From positions 1 to 64,000 of the forward strand of contig JALHNT010000010.1 of assembly GCA_022843385.1 (NCBI GenBank): 64,000 nt of DNA. The letters are read 5' to 3'. Every line of letters starts with the position of its first letter. Position 1 is the stretch's first letter. The translations under genes were made by a program, and so were the position numbers. A model generated the notes under the pieces. That model was not told where the DNA came from. It did no database searches and saw nothing but the letters and a program-made list of their open reading frames with translations. This stretch comes from Anaerolineae bacterium. Its GTDB lineage: Bacteria; Chloroflexota; Anaerolineae; Aggregatilineales; Phototrophicaceae. Positions 25,014-36,987 of this stretch are shown here, piece by piece.

Positions 25014-26255
25014 TCAGACAACCACATCGTTCCGCACCAGGTCGTCCCAGGTTTCACGTTGCCGGGCGATGCGCCAGGTTTTGCCATCGCGCTCAACCAC
25101 TACTTCTGGCGGGCGCAAGCGCTGGTTGTAATTGCTCGCCATTACCATGCCATAAGCACCTGCTGTCAGCGCTGCCAGATACTCGCCGGACTGTAGGGCT
25201 GGCAGTGGCACATCATGCCCCAACGCATCGGCGCTTTCACAAATAGGGCCGACAATGTGATACCGGCTCTCGTCCCGGTCTGACTCACGCCTGACTGGGA
25301 TAATCTCGTGGTGAGCCTCATACAGGGCAGGGCGGATTAATTCAGCCATGCTCGCGTCGGTAATCAGGAAACGTTCGGTCGCCTGTTCTTTAGTATATAG
25401 TACTGTCATCGCCAGGATACCTGCGTCAGCGATGATGGAACGGCCTGGTTCGAGGATCACATCGTATCCCGTGAGCAGCGGGGTAACGGCTGCGGCGAAG
25501 GTCTCCCAGTCCGGGACCGGGTCATCCTGTGAATAAGCGACAGCCAACCCGCCGCCGATGTTGAGGGTGCGAATGTCGGGATACGGACGGATACAGTCCA
25601 GCGCGATCTCGATGGCCTGCTGCGTCGCTTCGGTGTTGTGAAGCTGACTGCCGATGTGGATGTGGAGACCGGCAATGTCGACATTGGAATAGGTGTGTCG
25701 CTGCGACAGAATATCCTTGACGGTGGCGATGGAAAGGCCGAACTTCGCCCCTTTGTGACCGGTCGCAATGTGTCGATGGGTCGGAGCCGGAATGTCGGGA
25801 TTGAGTCGCAGCGCCACTCGTGGTTTCTGGAACGGCTTGGCTGTCGCATTGATGAAGGCTAACTCGGCTACATTTTCGACGTTGAACCAGCCGACGCCGA
25901 TCTCTAGCGCATAACGGATTTCATCTGCTGTCTTGCCCACACCCGCGAATACGATGTTCGCAGGTCTGGCACCAGCCAGCAGCGACCGTTGAATTTCCCC
26001 TCGGCTGACCACATCAATGCCGATGCCCGCCTCAACCAGCGTCTTTAACACGGCCAGGTTGGAGTTGGCTTTGGCACTGTAATGAATGTGGGGCTGAACC
26101 GCAGCAAACGCCCGCTGAATCCGTGTCAGATTGCTCAGGGTGCGCGGCAGGCTGTAGATGTATACCGGCGTTCCGACGCTCTTGATGATGTCTTCAAGGG
26201 CGACCTGATCGCAGTGCAGTTGGTCATGATGATATCGAATGGACTCGTTCAGCAT
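25014..26255 (-). CDS. lysA: Diaminopimelate decarboxylase
   Basis: 413-residue PLP enzyme making lysine from meso-diaminopimelate. The PLP Lys62 is in YSAKANSN. 'GLHIHIGSQ', 'NIGGGLAVAY', and 'EPGRSIIADAG' with its Arg follow. The dimer-contact Cys is in 'GPICESADALG', and the Tyr near the C-terminus is in 'AGAYGMVMASNYN'. All are alanine-racemase-fold decarboxylase landmarks. ATG 26255 is used; the extra 13 residues upstream overlap the cyclase gene. It begins two bases after the cyclase stop, so the two genes are coupled, an unusual pairing of lysine synthesis with a signalling enzyme. Confidence 0.93.
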   Translation of the reverse strand: MLNESIRYHHDQLHCDQVALEDIIKSVGTPVYIYSLPRTLSNLTRIQRAFAAVQPHIHYSAKANSNLAVLKTLVEAGIGIDVVSRGEIQRSLLAGARPANIVFAGVGKTADEIRYALEIGVGWFNVENVAELAFINATAKPFQKPRVALRLNPDIPAPTHRHIATGHKGAKFGLSIATVKDILSQRHTYSNVDIAGLHIHIGSQLHNTEATQQAIEIALDCIRPYPDIRTLNIGGGLAVAYSQDDPVPDWETFAAAVTPLLTGYDVILEPGRSIIADAGILAMTVLYTKEQATERFLITDASMAELIRPALYEAHHEIIPVRRESDRDESRYHIVGPICESADALGHDVPLPALQSGEYLAALTAGAYGMVMASNYNQRLRPPEVVVERDGKTWRIARQRETWDDLVRNDVVV

Positions 26256-26257
26256 GA

Positions 26258-28279
26258 TTATTCCAGTACCGAGACCAGCGCATAAACGCGGCAAGGATGA
26301 TTGATGCCTTTGAAGACCTGCTCACCCTGATCGGTTGCGGTGACGAAGTTAGTCACGGCCTGGAAGGTGTCTTCGCTGATGAGGATTTCACTGGCTTCGG
26401 CAGCGCTGCACAGCCGTGACCCCAGGTTGACCATACGCCCGATAGCGGTGAACTCGCTTCGTATCCGGTGACCAAATTCCCCGGCGATGGCCTCGCCGGA
26501 GCTGATGCCAATTCCCAGCGAGGGCAGTTCTTTCCCCATCAGGTGGAGTTTCTGCTGAAGTTCAGCGTGAACCTGCTGCATCTTCTGGGCGGCGGCTGTG
26601 GCTCGGTAGGCGTGATCGTCCATCTGTACCGGTGTGCCGAACAGACCGATCACCATGTCGCCCACAAACTTATCCAGCGTCCCGCCATACTCCAGGATGA
26701 CATCCGTCATCTGGCCCAAAAACAGGTTGAGTGTGGATACCAGTTCTTCTGGTAGTATGCGCTCCGCCCATTCGGTTGAACCACGCAGATCGGCGAACAG
26801 GACTGAGAGATGCACCCTTTCACCCGTCAGTACATTCAGGTTCGCCTTTTGCAGCAGGTGTTCGACCACTTTCGAGTCCACCGAACGGCTGAGAATGGCG
26901 CGCATCCGGCGCTGTTCCAGCCGCTCGAAAATCGCGGTATCGATCTGGCTGGTGATGGCTTGCAGCAGCCGCCGGTCTTCTTGGGTGAAGCCCTGGCTGT
27001 TCAGGCTGTTAATCATCCCGATCACGCCGATGATCCGATCATTCAGGATTAAGGGCAGCGCCAGAAATGAACGGAGGTCGTTGCTTTCCTGATTGCTGAA
27101 AATCGTCTGCCCTTCAGCCAGGGCACGCCGCGAAATGCGTTCGATTTCATTCAGGTATTGTGGCGATGCAATCCGCCCTTCGAGCGTGAACGCGCGCAAA
27201 TCAAACTCGCGCTCCTGTTCCTGGTTGTAGAGCGCGATAAAACTCATCTCGCTGACGACGGTAGCTACTAGTTCAGTTAGCACAGCTTGCAGCATCGAGT
27301 CCAGGTCTTTTTCCCGATCACGTATCCGATCAATCTTGTAGATCGCTTCCAGCTCTCGTCGGCGTTGGACTAACTGCTGGCTGGTGCGTAATGATACGAT
27401 GGCCGAATCCATCTGGCTCATCACCGCATGTAGCAGGCGATGATCTCCTATGGTATAGGTTCTAGTTCGTCCGATGACTACTGCGCCAAGCCGTTCAGAT
27501 CCTACGACAAACGGTGCTGCCAATAGTTGCAGATGGTCTACGCCTGCTGGCGCGGCGATCATCTGCGGAATTGTGATCTGGTTGGCCTTCTGTTGAATAT
27601 CCTGCAACGCGCTGGCTGGCAAATCATGCTTGTCGATGATGCCGCGAATCATCAGGTCGGTTGTTTCGGTGTGAGCCAGCAGCAGCAGGCAGAAATCCGC
27701 CTTGAAATAGGGGATAACCAACCCGGTGAAGCCGTTAATCAAATCGACTTCGCTGGTGGTGCGGTCGCGCAGCCGGTCAATGTCGTAGATCGCTTCCAGT
27801 TCACGGTTGCGCTGCACCAGCTTCCACGTCATTCGCGCCTGCATCACCGCTGAATCAAGCTGGCTTTCGACCAACGCGATCAGCTCAAATTCCTCCGAAT
27901 CGAAAAGAGCATTATCACGCCCTAACAGGAATGCCCCCAGTGGAAAGCTATCGAGGATGATGGGTACACCCAGCGTGTTTGCCCAGGGAGCGCCTGCTAT
28001 CAGGTGCGCTGCAGAGAATTCCAATGCTTGTTGGCAGAGGGCTATCGCAATCGTCTCCGGGATGCCTGCTGTTGCCAAGAGTTCAGTATTGTTGGTGGTT
28101 TCTTCCACCAGCAGGATGGCACAGGACTCGCAGTTGAAGGTTGTTTTCAGATGGCTGGCAATCGCGTCGAACATCTCCTGAGGATTGCCATCTTCGTGCA
28201 ATTTGTCACGTAGTTGATCCAGTCGCAGCAGCAAATCAAGCGCGCGTTTCTTCAGCGCCAGGGCGCGTGAGTCGTCCAT
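26258..28279 (-). CDS. Triple-GAF class III nucleotide cyclase
   Basis: 673 residues, cytoplasmic. Three GAF domains occupy about 30-150, 180-305 and 335-465, joined by repeated linker helices ('RRRELEAIYKIDRIRDREKD' and its relatives). The cyclase domain spans about 500-670: 'LSVLFADLRGSTEW' (metal Asp), 'GTLDKFVGDMVIGLFG' (Lys and second Asp) and 'MVNLGSRL' (Asn and Arg of the transition state). The substrate Asp of the usual 'IGDxVN' is Arg ('AIGRMVN'), so base preference and activity need testing. GAF input suggests cyclic nucleotides or other small ligands. It is followed directly by lysA. Confidence 0.88.
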   Translation of the reverse strand: MDDSRALALKKRALDLLLRLDQLRDKLHEDGNPQEMFDAIASHLKTTFNCESCAILLVEETTNNTELLATAGIPETIAIALCQQALEFSAAHLIAGAPWANTLGVPIILDSFPLGAFLLGRDNALFDSEEFELIALVESQLDSAVMQARMTWKLVQRNRELEAIYDIDRLRDRTTSEVDLINGFTGLVIPYFKADFCLLLLAHTETTDLMIRGIIDKHDLPASALQDIQQKANQITIPQMIAAPAGVDHLQLLAAPFVVGSERLGAVVIGRTRTYTIGDHRLLHAVMSQMDSAIVSLRTSQQLVQRRRELEAIYKIDRIRDREKDLDSMLQAVLTELVATVVSEMSFIALYNQEQEREFDLRAFTLEGRIASPQYLNEIERISRRALAEGQTIFSNQESNDLRSFLALPLILNDRIIGVIGMINSLNSQGFTQEDRRLLQAITSQIDTAIFERLEQRRMRAILSRSVDSKVVEHLLQKANLNVLTGERVHLSVLFADLRGSTEWAERILPEELVSTLNLFLGQMTDVILEYGGTLDKFVGDMVIGLFGTPVQMDDHAYRATAAAQKMQQVHAELQQKLHLMGKELPSLGIGISSGEAIAGEFGHRIRSEFTAIGRMVNLGSRLCSAAEASEILISEDTFQAVTNFVTATDQGEQVFKGINHPCRVYALVSVLE

Positions 28280-28407
28280 GTTTAACCTGTCTATTTCCGC
28301 TCAGGTTGTGCTATAGTGAGAGTAATCTCGCTAAGCGCGATAGGCTCATCCCGCTCAGTATAGCAAATCTGCCGCCTATTGGCTTGTTGACGATGAGGTG
28401 AAGCTAT

Positions 28408-30267
28408 TTGACAGTCGTAAATGTTGAAACCAAACTGGCGACGGACTATGAAGCGCTTCGTCGCCGTGAGTACGAACTCATCACCGGGATGCTGGATGTG
28501 CTGCCCAAGGTGGATAACCTGGGCAGCGAACGAATGGAACAGTTGCGCGATGCTCTGTTCCACGCCGATCATCCCTTTTTGATCGTCCTGGTTGGCCCCT
28601 TTAACTCTGGCAAATCCAGCATTCTGAACGCGCTCTTGGGCGAGACAGATCTGCTGCCCATCGGCCCGGTTCCCACTACCGACAAGATCACCATCCTGCG
28701 CTACGGCGAACAGGTGCAGCGCCTCAGCGCCGGTGCCGAAGCCGACACCCTCCTTTACCCACATCCCTTGCTGCAAAAAGTCAGCTTTGTCGATACGCCA
28801 GGGCTGGAATCAGTCTTTCAGAAACATGAGGAGATCACCCGCAAGTTTCTCCATCGCAGCGATGTGGTGCTGATGACCATGCTGGCAACCCAGGCCATGA
28901 CCTCGCGCAATCTGGAATACCTGCAAACACTGAAGGATTACGGCAAGAAGGTGATTCTGGTCATCAATCAGGCCGATTTGCTTTCAGCCGAAGAAGCCGA
29001 AACGGTTCGCCAGTACGTGACTGAACAGAGCCAGTCGCGGCTTGGCTTTAAACCCGATGTGTGGCTGGTATCGGCGCGGCAGGGCATGGCTGCCCGCCAA
29101 TCGGGTGAGTTGGATAAGGTCGCCTGGAAGGCCAGCGGCCTCAGCCGTATCGAAGAATATGTCGATGACCAGTTGCACGATGTCGCTCGACTGCGGCAAA
29201 AGCTGCAAACACCGCTGCAAATCGCCAAGAATGTCAACCAGACCGCGCTGACGACGGTGCGAACCAATCAGGCCGCGCTTGACCAGTATCAGGGCATTGC
29301 GACCAATATCGAGCAGCAGTTAGCGGCACAGAAGCGCGATCAGGAAAAGAATGTCCGCGAGATTAATGCCGAAATTGGCGATCAGTTTGGCATCGCGGCC
29401 ACACGCGGAGCAGAGGCCATCCAGGGTTTGTTCCGTTTCAACAACGCGCTGCGTTCAATCTGGGGCGGCATTCTGGCGTTGGTAGGCTTATCTGGTTTGA
29501 TCCGTGCCGGTGGCTCACGCATCGCGATTGCCTTTGAGCAGCACAAAGCCTTTGAACCCATCGGTAAATTGCGTGAAACAGCGGACAAGCTGGCTCCCCG
29601 TTTAGAAGGCAAAGACATCCAGGATATTGATGATCTGGTGAAGTATGCCCGCAAAGAAATTGAGGCGCTGCCCCCAGCCATCGGCACTAAGGTGATCGGG
29701 CAAGTGCAGGCTCCGCTCAAGTATGATCGCAAGGTATTGCAGGAACTTCGTCCAGCGCTCGAAGCGATTGAAGATGAAGCGCGTCAGGTTGAAACCAACC
29801 GCTTAGAAGATGTTCTGCGGAACTCGATGTTGTATCTCGCGGCTTTTGAACTGCTGTTGGTCATCTTCGGCATCGCGCTTCTGTCGGGTGGTGGCGGCTT
29901 TCTGTTCCCACCTGACCAGCGCAGCAATGTTATCCTAGTGGTCGTTTTCCTGGTCGGGTTGGGTGTGCTGGCGCTGCTGTACATGCCGCTGCGTGGACGG
30001 TTGCTGGAATCGGCCTATACCAATCGGATGCTGAAACTTCAGACGCGCTATATTGATGCGATTTCAAAGGCGGCAGATCAGCAGATCGAGTATGGGATGC
30101 GGTTGCGCCGGGATGCCATCGCGCCGCTCACGCGCCTGATTGAAGCGCAGACCCAGGTTCACGCCGACCAGCTTGGCAAATTGCAGGCCGCTGAACATGA
30201 AATGACTGGTATTGAAACCGCCCTCACCTCGTTAGGCAAGAAGGGCTTCCTCGGACTGAAAGGCTAA
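28408..30267 (+). CDS. Bacterial dynamin-like GTPase, first of a tandem pair
   Basis: 619 residues. G1 is VGPFNSGKSS (about 62-71), G2 the Thr in 'PVPTTDKI', G3 'VDTPGLESVF', and G4 'VINQADLL'. A long helical region (about 250-470) is followed by two transmembrane helices (about 475-495 and 510-532) and a helical tail. This is the layout of bacterial dynamin-like proteins that remodel or fuse membranes. TTG 28408 has GAGGTG 8 bases ahead. The second GTPase starts 9 bases after the stop; such adjacent pairs often form hetero-oligomers (for example the LeoABC/DynAB type). Confidence 0.88.
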   Translation: MTVVNVETKLATDYEALRRREYELITGMLDVLPKVDNLGSERMEQLRDALFHADHPFLIVLVGPFNSGKSSILNALLGETDLLPIGPVPTTDKITILRYGEQVQRLSAGAEADTLLYPHPLLQKVSFVDTPGLESVFQKHEEITRKFLHRSDVVLMTMLATQAMTSRNLEYLQTLKDYGKKVILVINQADLLSAEEAETVRQYVTEQSQSRLGFKPDVWLVSARQGMAARQSGELDKVAWKASGLSRIEEYVDDQLHDVARLRQKLQTPLQIAKNVNQTALTTVRTNQAALDQYQGIATNIEQQLAAQKRDQEKNVREINAEIGDQFGIAATRGAEAIQGLFRFNNALRSIWGGILALVGLSGLIRAGGSRIAIAFEQHKAFEPIGKLRETADKLAPRLEGKDIQDIDDLVKYARKEIEALPPAIGTKVIGQVQAPLKYDRKVLQELRPALEAIEDEARQVETNRLEDVLRNSMLYLAAFELLLVIFGIALLSGGGGFLFPPDQRSNVILVVVFLVGLGVLALLYMPLRGRLLESAYTNRMLKLQTRYIDAISKAADQQIEYGMRLRRDAIAPLTRLIEAQTQVHADQLGKLQAAEHEMTGIETALTSLGKKGFLGLKG

Positions 30268-30276
30268 TCCACCATT

Positions 30277-32049
30277 ATGATCAATACGCTGGACGGTACG
30301 CTGGCTGCCTTACGCGAGTCGGAGATTCGTCTGCTGACGGATATTGGCAGCACACTGGCAGATATGGGCGAAAATGCCCAGCAGGATCGGCAGCGCCTGC
30401 TGGATGTCGCCAATGATTTACGCGATATGTTTTATCTGATTGTCATCATCGGCGAATTTAACGCTGGCAAATCCTCATTCATCAATGCCCTCATTGGTGA
30501 AAGTCTGCTGCCCGTAGGCATAACGCCGACTACCGAGGCCATTGAACTCATCCGCTATGGTGATGTCAACCGAAAGCCAGAGATGCGCAGCGATGACATT
30601 CGTGAGTGGTCACATCCCAACACCATCGCACCTGGCGTGGCCGTTGTCGATACACCAGGCACCGGCTCGGTCTTCCAGAAGCACGAGCGCATCGCTAAAT
30701 CGTTTCTGCATCGGGCTGACATGGTCGTTTTCGTCGTCTCGGCCAAACGCGCTTTTGCCGAAACCGAACGCCTTTATCTTGATATGGCGAAAAACTATGG
30801 CAAAAAGATCATCCTGGCCGTCAACCAGATTGATTTGCTGCAACCCAAAGAACAGGTCGAAGTACGCCGTTTCATCGAACAACAGATTGATGAGTTGCTC
30901 GGCATTCGTCCCTTGTTGTTCATGGTCTCAGCCAAAGAATCGCTCAACGCGAGTAAATCGGGCGGCGCGACTGTCGGCGACCCTGGCGGCATTGACGCCG
31001 TGCGTGCACATTTGCGCGGCGTGCTGAACGAAGCGCCACCTGCCAAGCAAAAGCTGCTGGCACAACTGGATATGGCCGATCATGTGGTGAAGGAATATCA
31101 GAACGGCATCCAGAAAAAAGCTGATCTGATTACGGTCGACACCTCCAAAGTCCGCGAAGTGCAGCGCGAACTGGAACAGCAGTCCATTGGGCTGGATTCA
31201 CAATTGAAAGCAGCGCGGGCTGAAATCGATGCTGTCTTTGAGGGAATGCGTCAGCGAGGCATCAATTTCATTGATACGAATCTGTCGCTGCGCAAAATGG
31301 GACGCACAGCTTCCCGCGAAACGCTGCAACTGGAATTTCAGGAAGTCGTCATTGGTCGGGCGCTACGCGATATTGGCGAAGCCACCAATGGCTATATCAA
31401 TGCTGTGGTCGATAGCAGTCGCGTCTATTGGCGCAGCGTGATTGACCGGCTCAATCAGATTCGCGAATTGATGGAACAGGAAGTCAGTGGTCTCGATGCC
31501 AACGTCTATGCCGAGCAGCGCGAAGCCTTGCAGGACGCCATCCGCATCGCCGAGTCAGAATTGAAGTCCTACTCAACCGGCAAAGTGGTCAATGAAATCC
31601 AGGAAATTTTCGAGACCAATAGCGCCGGCTTCACGACCAGCGTGCTTGCCAGCGTCGGTGGATTGATTCTGGTCATCCTGGCCTTTGCTCCGGCAGGGCC
31701 GATCATCGGGGTAGGGGCTGCGCCATTAGCGCTGCCCGCCCTTATCATCGGCGCACCGGTCTTGCTCGGCGGTGGGTTCTTTGCCATACGCTACTTCCGC
31801 AAGGTCGTCAATGACACCAAGCGCGATCTGCATGAGCGTATTGATGAACTGGAGAAGACCTACCATGTCGCGCTTGATGATCTGACGATGAAAGAACGGA
31901 CACGGCTGGGACAGTACGGCAAGCAGGTGTTGGCTCCCATTTACAGCCGCCTCGAAGTTCTGGCACAGCGTTACGCCGCCCAGCAGTCTGCGCTCCGCGC
32001 TCATCTGACCCAGCTCGATATGCTTCGTCAGGGCATCGAGAAAGCCTGA
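30277..32049 (+). CDS. Bacterial dynamin-like GTPase, second of a tandem pair
   Basis: 590 residues. G1 is IGEFNAGKSS (58-67), G2 'ITPTTEAI', G3 'VDTPGTGSVF', G4 'AVNQIDLL'. Helical stalk regions surround residues about 250-460, with a hydrophobic paddle at about 452-500 ('SVGGLILVILAFAPAGPIIG', 'LPALIIGAPVLLGGGFFAI'). It shares the G-domain layout with its neighbour but only modest identity elsewhere, so this is an old duplication. The gene pair ends at a strong terminator and is divergent from the GAF-cyclase. Confidence 0.88.
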   Translation: MINTLDGTLAALRESEIRLLTDIGSTLADMGENAQQDRQRLLDVANDLRDMFYLIVIIGEFNAGKSSFINALIGESLLPVGITPTTEAIELIRYGDVNRKPEMRSDDIREWSHPNTIAPGVAVVDTPGTGSVFQKHERIAKSFLHRADMVVFVVSAKRAFAETERLYLDMAKNYGKKIILAVNQIDLLQPKEQVEVRRFIEQQIDELLGIRPLLFMVSAKESLNASKSGGATVGDPGGIDAVRAHLRGVLNEAPPAKQKLLAQLDMADHVVKEYQNGIQKKADLITVDTSKVREVQRELEQQSIGLDSQLKAARAEIDAVFEGMRQRGINFIDTNLSLRKMGRTASRETLQLEFQEVVIGRALRDIGEATNGYINAVVDSSRVYWRSVIDRLNQIRELMEQEVSGLDANVYAEQREALQDAIRIAESELKSYSTGKVVNEIQEIFETNSAGFTTSVLASVGGLILVILAFAPAGPIIGVGAAPLALPALIIGAPVLLGGGFFAIRYFRKVVNDTKRDLHERIDELEKTYHVALDDLTMKERTRLGQYGKQVLAPIYSRLEVLAQRYAAQQSALRAHLTQLDMLRQGIEKA

Positions 32050-32062
32050 TTACCCCGTGTTG

Positions 32063-32092
32063 AACCGCCGATTGTCACATCGGCGGTTTTGT
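32063..32092 (+). terminator. Rho-independent terminator of the dynamin pair
   Basis: AACCGCCGAT / ATCGGCGGTT, perfect 10-base stem with a 6-base loop, followed by TTGTTG. Confidence 0.88.
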
Positions 32093-32373
32093 TGTATCTC
32101 CTGAATAAGCTGCTTGCCTTATTAATTCACTTAATTTCATCCGATGATTATGGTTGAACTACTAGACAACCCTGAATGACATTTTGTCCTAAAAATGCTA
32201 TCCGATCCGCCCAGTCATGATTTAGTTTCTTGTATCTGGCGGCTGCTCACTGCTTTTAGCGGCATTCGAACCCAATCTTCTCATGATCTCGCTGCATAAT
32301 TGGGGAAGGTATTGCGTGCAATAGGGAAGGGATTTAGAGTGGGGATATGCTTTCGTGATTCACGGATGATAAC
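32093..32373. other. Intergenic stretch without a recognisable gene
   Basis: About 280 bases between the dynamin-pair terminator and the katG terminator. It is more AT-rich than its surroundings, has no frame of protein character, and contains no hairpin I would call. Confidence 0.6.
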
Positions 32374-32400
32374 AAAAGCGCATCACGTTGATGCGCTTTT
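32374..32400 (-). terminator. Bidirectional terminator at the end of katG
   Basis: AAAAGCGCATCA / TGATGCGCTTTT, 12-base perfect stem with a 3-base loop; flanking A and T runs allow use from either strand. It lies 47 bases past the katG stop. Confidence 0.88.
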
Positions 32401-32447
32401 GCTGTTGACCGGCAGGTTTTTATCACAGCTTGGCCGCTGTGAGGCGA

Positions 32448-34890
<2,443 letters not shown>

Positions 34891-34986
34891 GTGCTGGATG
34901 GTCATTTTGGCAATTACCCTGCCACCTATGCGGTGCGAGAAGGTGGTTTACATCTCATTTCCAAACTGCTGCTGGATCAGTTTTGA
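34891..34986 (+). pseudogene. Remnant of a DDE transposase
   Basis: Reading from 34891, the frame gives VLDGHFGNYPATYAVREGG and then LHLISKLLLDQF before a stop at 34984. 'V-L-D-G-H-F-G' followed by 'L-H-L-I-S-K-L' is a conserved stretch around the second catalytic Asp of IS4/IS701-like DDE transposases. No start and no remaining catalytic parts are visible nearby, so it is a fragment of an insertion sequence. It explains the unusually large gap between aspS and katG. Confidence 0.6.
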
Positions 34987-34998
34987 TGTGAACGCGGG

Positions 34999-35026
34999 GA
35001 AGGGCAGTGTACTGCTTCTGCCCTTC
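34999..35026 (-). terminator. Inverted repeat after aspS
   Basis: GAAGGGCAG / CTGCCCTTC, 9-base perfect stem with a 10-base loop, 13 bases past the aspS stop. No U-run follows on the minus strand; a short T-run follows on the plus strand. Confidence 0.45.
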
Positions 35027-35039
35027 GTCTTTTGCTGCA

Positions 35040-36842
35040 TTACTCGGCGGTATCTTCTTCTTCAGCGGTCACTGCAATGTGGAGTTCCTCTAATTGCTTC
35101 GTCTCGACTTTCGATGGCGCATGCACCATCGCATCGGTGGCCTGCTGCGTCTTGGGGAAGGCGATCACTTCGCGAATGTTTGGTTCGCCTGCCAGGATCA
35201 TGATCAAGCGGTCAATGCCGGGTGCGATGCCGCCGTGCGGTGGAACGCCATACTCGAAGGCTTCCAGAATGTGACCAAAGCGCTCCTGGGCGCGTTCCAT
35301 ATCCTGTCCAATCAATCGCATGATCTTCTCTTGCAACGAACGATCATGGATACGAATGCTCCCGCCGGCCATTTCGTAGCCATTGCACACCAGATCATAT
35401 TGTAGGCTGCGTGCCTTGCCAGGGTCGGAGTCGAGCAGCGGCAGGTCTTCCGGGTTGGGTGAGGTGAAGAGGTGATGGGACGGATCCCAGCGCTTCTCAT
35501 CTTCGTTCCATTCGACCAGTGGGAAATCAATCACCCAGGCATATGCCACTTTGTTCGGATCCGCCAGATTCATCTTAGTCGCTACAAAACGTCGCAGCGC
35601 ATCTGTGACGGCATAAACAATCTTCCGCGCATCCGACATGAACAGCAGTAGATCACCCGCCTGCGCATTCACTCGCCCGAAGAGTTCCAACTTCTGGTCA
35701 ATGGTGAAGTGCTTGGCAATCGGGCCTTTGACTTCTTCAGCTTCATTCTCCGGCAGGGCAATCCAGGCCAACCCCTTGCCGCCGGCTGACCGTGCCACGC
35801 TTTCCAGTTCGGAGGTGTCCTTACGCAGTTGTGTGCCGCTGACCGTTGCACCGCCCGTTACACAGATCACCTTTACTGGCTTGCCCTCGGCGACATTGCT
35901 CTGGAAGATGGGAAAGGCGCTCTTACCGGCAATGTCGCTCACATCAACCGCTTCCAGGCTGTAGCGCAGGTCAGGCTTGTCTGAGCCATACTTCTCCATC
36001 ACATCCTGAAACTTGATCCGCAGAAACGGCTTGTACATCAACTGTTTATCGCTGATCTGTTCCACAATCGACGTCATCAACCCCTCGATGAGCTGCAACA
36101 CATCTTCGCGCTCGACGAAGCTCATCTCCATGTCCAACTGGGTGAACTCTGGCTGGCGATCCCCACGCTGATCTTCGTCACGGAAGCAGCGAGCGATCTG
36201 GAAATATTTCTCGTAGCCAGCCACCATCAACAACTGCTTGAACTGCTGCGGGCTTTGCGGCAGCGCGAAAAACTTGCCCGGATGCACCCGGCTTGGCACT
36301 AGATATTCACGCGCACCTTCGGGTGTGGACTTGAACAGAATGGGTGTTTCGATTTCGACGAATCCGCGTGAGTCGAGATAATCGCGGATGAATTTGATCA
36401 CCCGATGCCGCAGCAGGATATTCTTCTGCATCCGAGGACGGCGCAGATCGAGATAACGAAACTGCATCCGTGTGATTTCCTGAATTTCGTCCTCGGTGTT
36501 CAGGTAGAAGGGAGGTGTCTTGGCCGGATTGAGCAATTCAATCTTTTCCGCCACCACTTCGACCTGCCCGGTCGCCAGTTCAGGATTATCGGTTCCTTCC
36601 GGGCGGCGGCGCACTGACCCGGTTACCTTCAGCACGAACTCGCTGCGGGAGTCGCTGGCAGTTTTGTGGGCTTCGGGCGACTGGCTCTGATCAACCACCA
36701 CCTGTGTAATGCCCCAGCGATCACGCAGGTCGATGAAGATCAGCCCGCCCTGATCGCGGCGACGATTAACCCAACCCGCCAGGGTCGTGGTTGTGCCGCT
36801 GTGTTCGATTCGTAATTCTCCACAGGTATGTGTCTTCAACAT
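35040..36842 (-). CDS. aspS: Aspartyl-tRNA synthetase
   Basis: 600 residues, class IIb, bacterial type. It shows the OB-fold anticodon domain (1-100, 'LAGWVNRRRDQGGLIFIDLRD'), motif 2 in 'YFQIARCFRDEDQRGDRQPEFTQ' (split: 'RCFRDEDQRGDRQPE'), the GAD insertion (about 290-420), and motif 3 in 'GIAPGIDRLIMILAG'. The tail is acidic ('AEEEDTAE'). It charges tRNA-Asp; the discriminating versus non-discriminating type cannot be judged here, and no gatCAB is in the window. It is transcribed alone; no T-box was recognised upstream. Confidence 0.96.
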   Translation of the reverse strand: MLKTHTCGELRIEHSGTTTTLAGWVNRRRDQGGLIFIDLRDRWGITQVVVDQSQSPEAHKTASDSRSEFVLKVTGSVRRRPEGTDNPELATGQVEVVAEKIELLNPAKTPPFYLNTEDEIQEITRMQFRYLDLRRPRMQKNILLRHRVIKFIRDYLDSRGFVEIETPILFKSTPEGAREYLVPSRVHPGKFFALPQSPQQFKQLLMVAGYEKYFQIARCFRDEDQRGDRQPEFTQLDMEMSFVEREDVLQLIEGLMTSIVEQISDKQLMYKPFLRIKFQDVMEKYGSDKPDLRYSLEAVDVSDIAGKSAFPIFQSNVAEGKPVKVICVTGGATVSGTQLRKDTSELESVARSAGGKGLAWIALPENEAEEVKGPIAKHFTIDQKLELFGRVNAQAGDLLLFMSDARKIVYAVTDALRRFVATKMNLADPNKVAYAWVIDFPLVEWNEDEKRWDPSHHLFTSPNPEDLPLLDSDPGKARSLQYDLVCNGYEMAGGSIRIHDRSLQEKIMRLIGQDMERAQERFGHILEAFEYGVPPHGGIAPGIDRLIMILAGEPNIREVIAFPKTQQATDAMVHAPSKVETKQLEELHIAVTAEEEDTAE

Positions 36843-36950
36843 AATTGTGCGCTGCTCCTGAAGCGAGTGCTAAGGCTCACATTGATTCATCTTGATGTGA
36901 TTGATGAGCGAAAAGGATAGCACGTCTATTACGAGAAACAAATGGCAAGG

Positions 36951-36979
36951 TTGAAAACCACCCGGCTTATCACTATACT
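36951..36979 (+). promoter_or_regulatory. Sigma-70 promoter giving a leaderless message
   Basis: TTGAAA (36951-36956), 17-base spacer, TATACT (36974-36979). The expected transcription start is 36986-36988, coinciding with ATG 36988, and no ribosome site is seen. Confidence 0.65.
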
Positions 36980-36987
36980 GGCGCACT

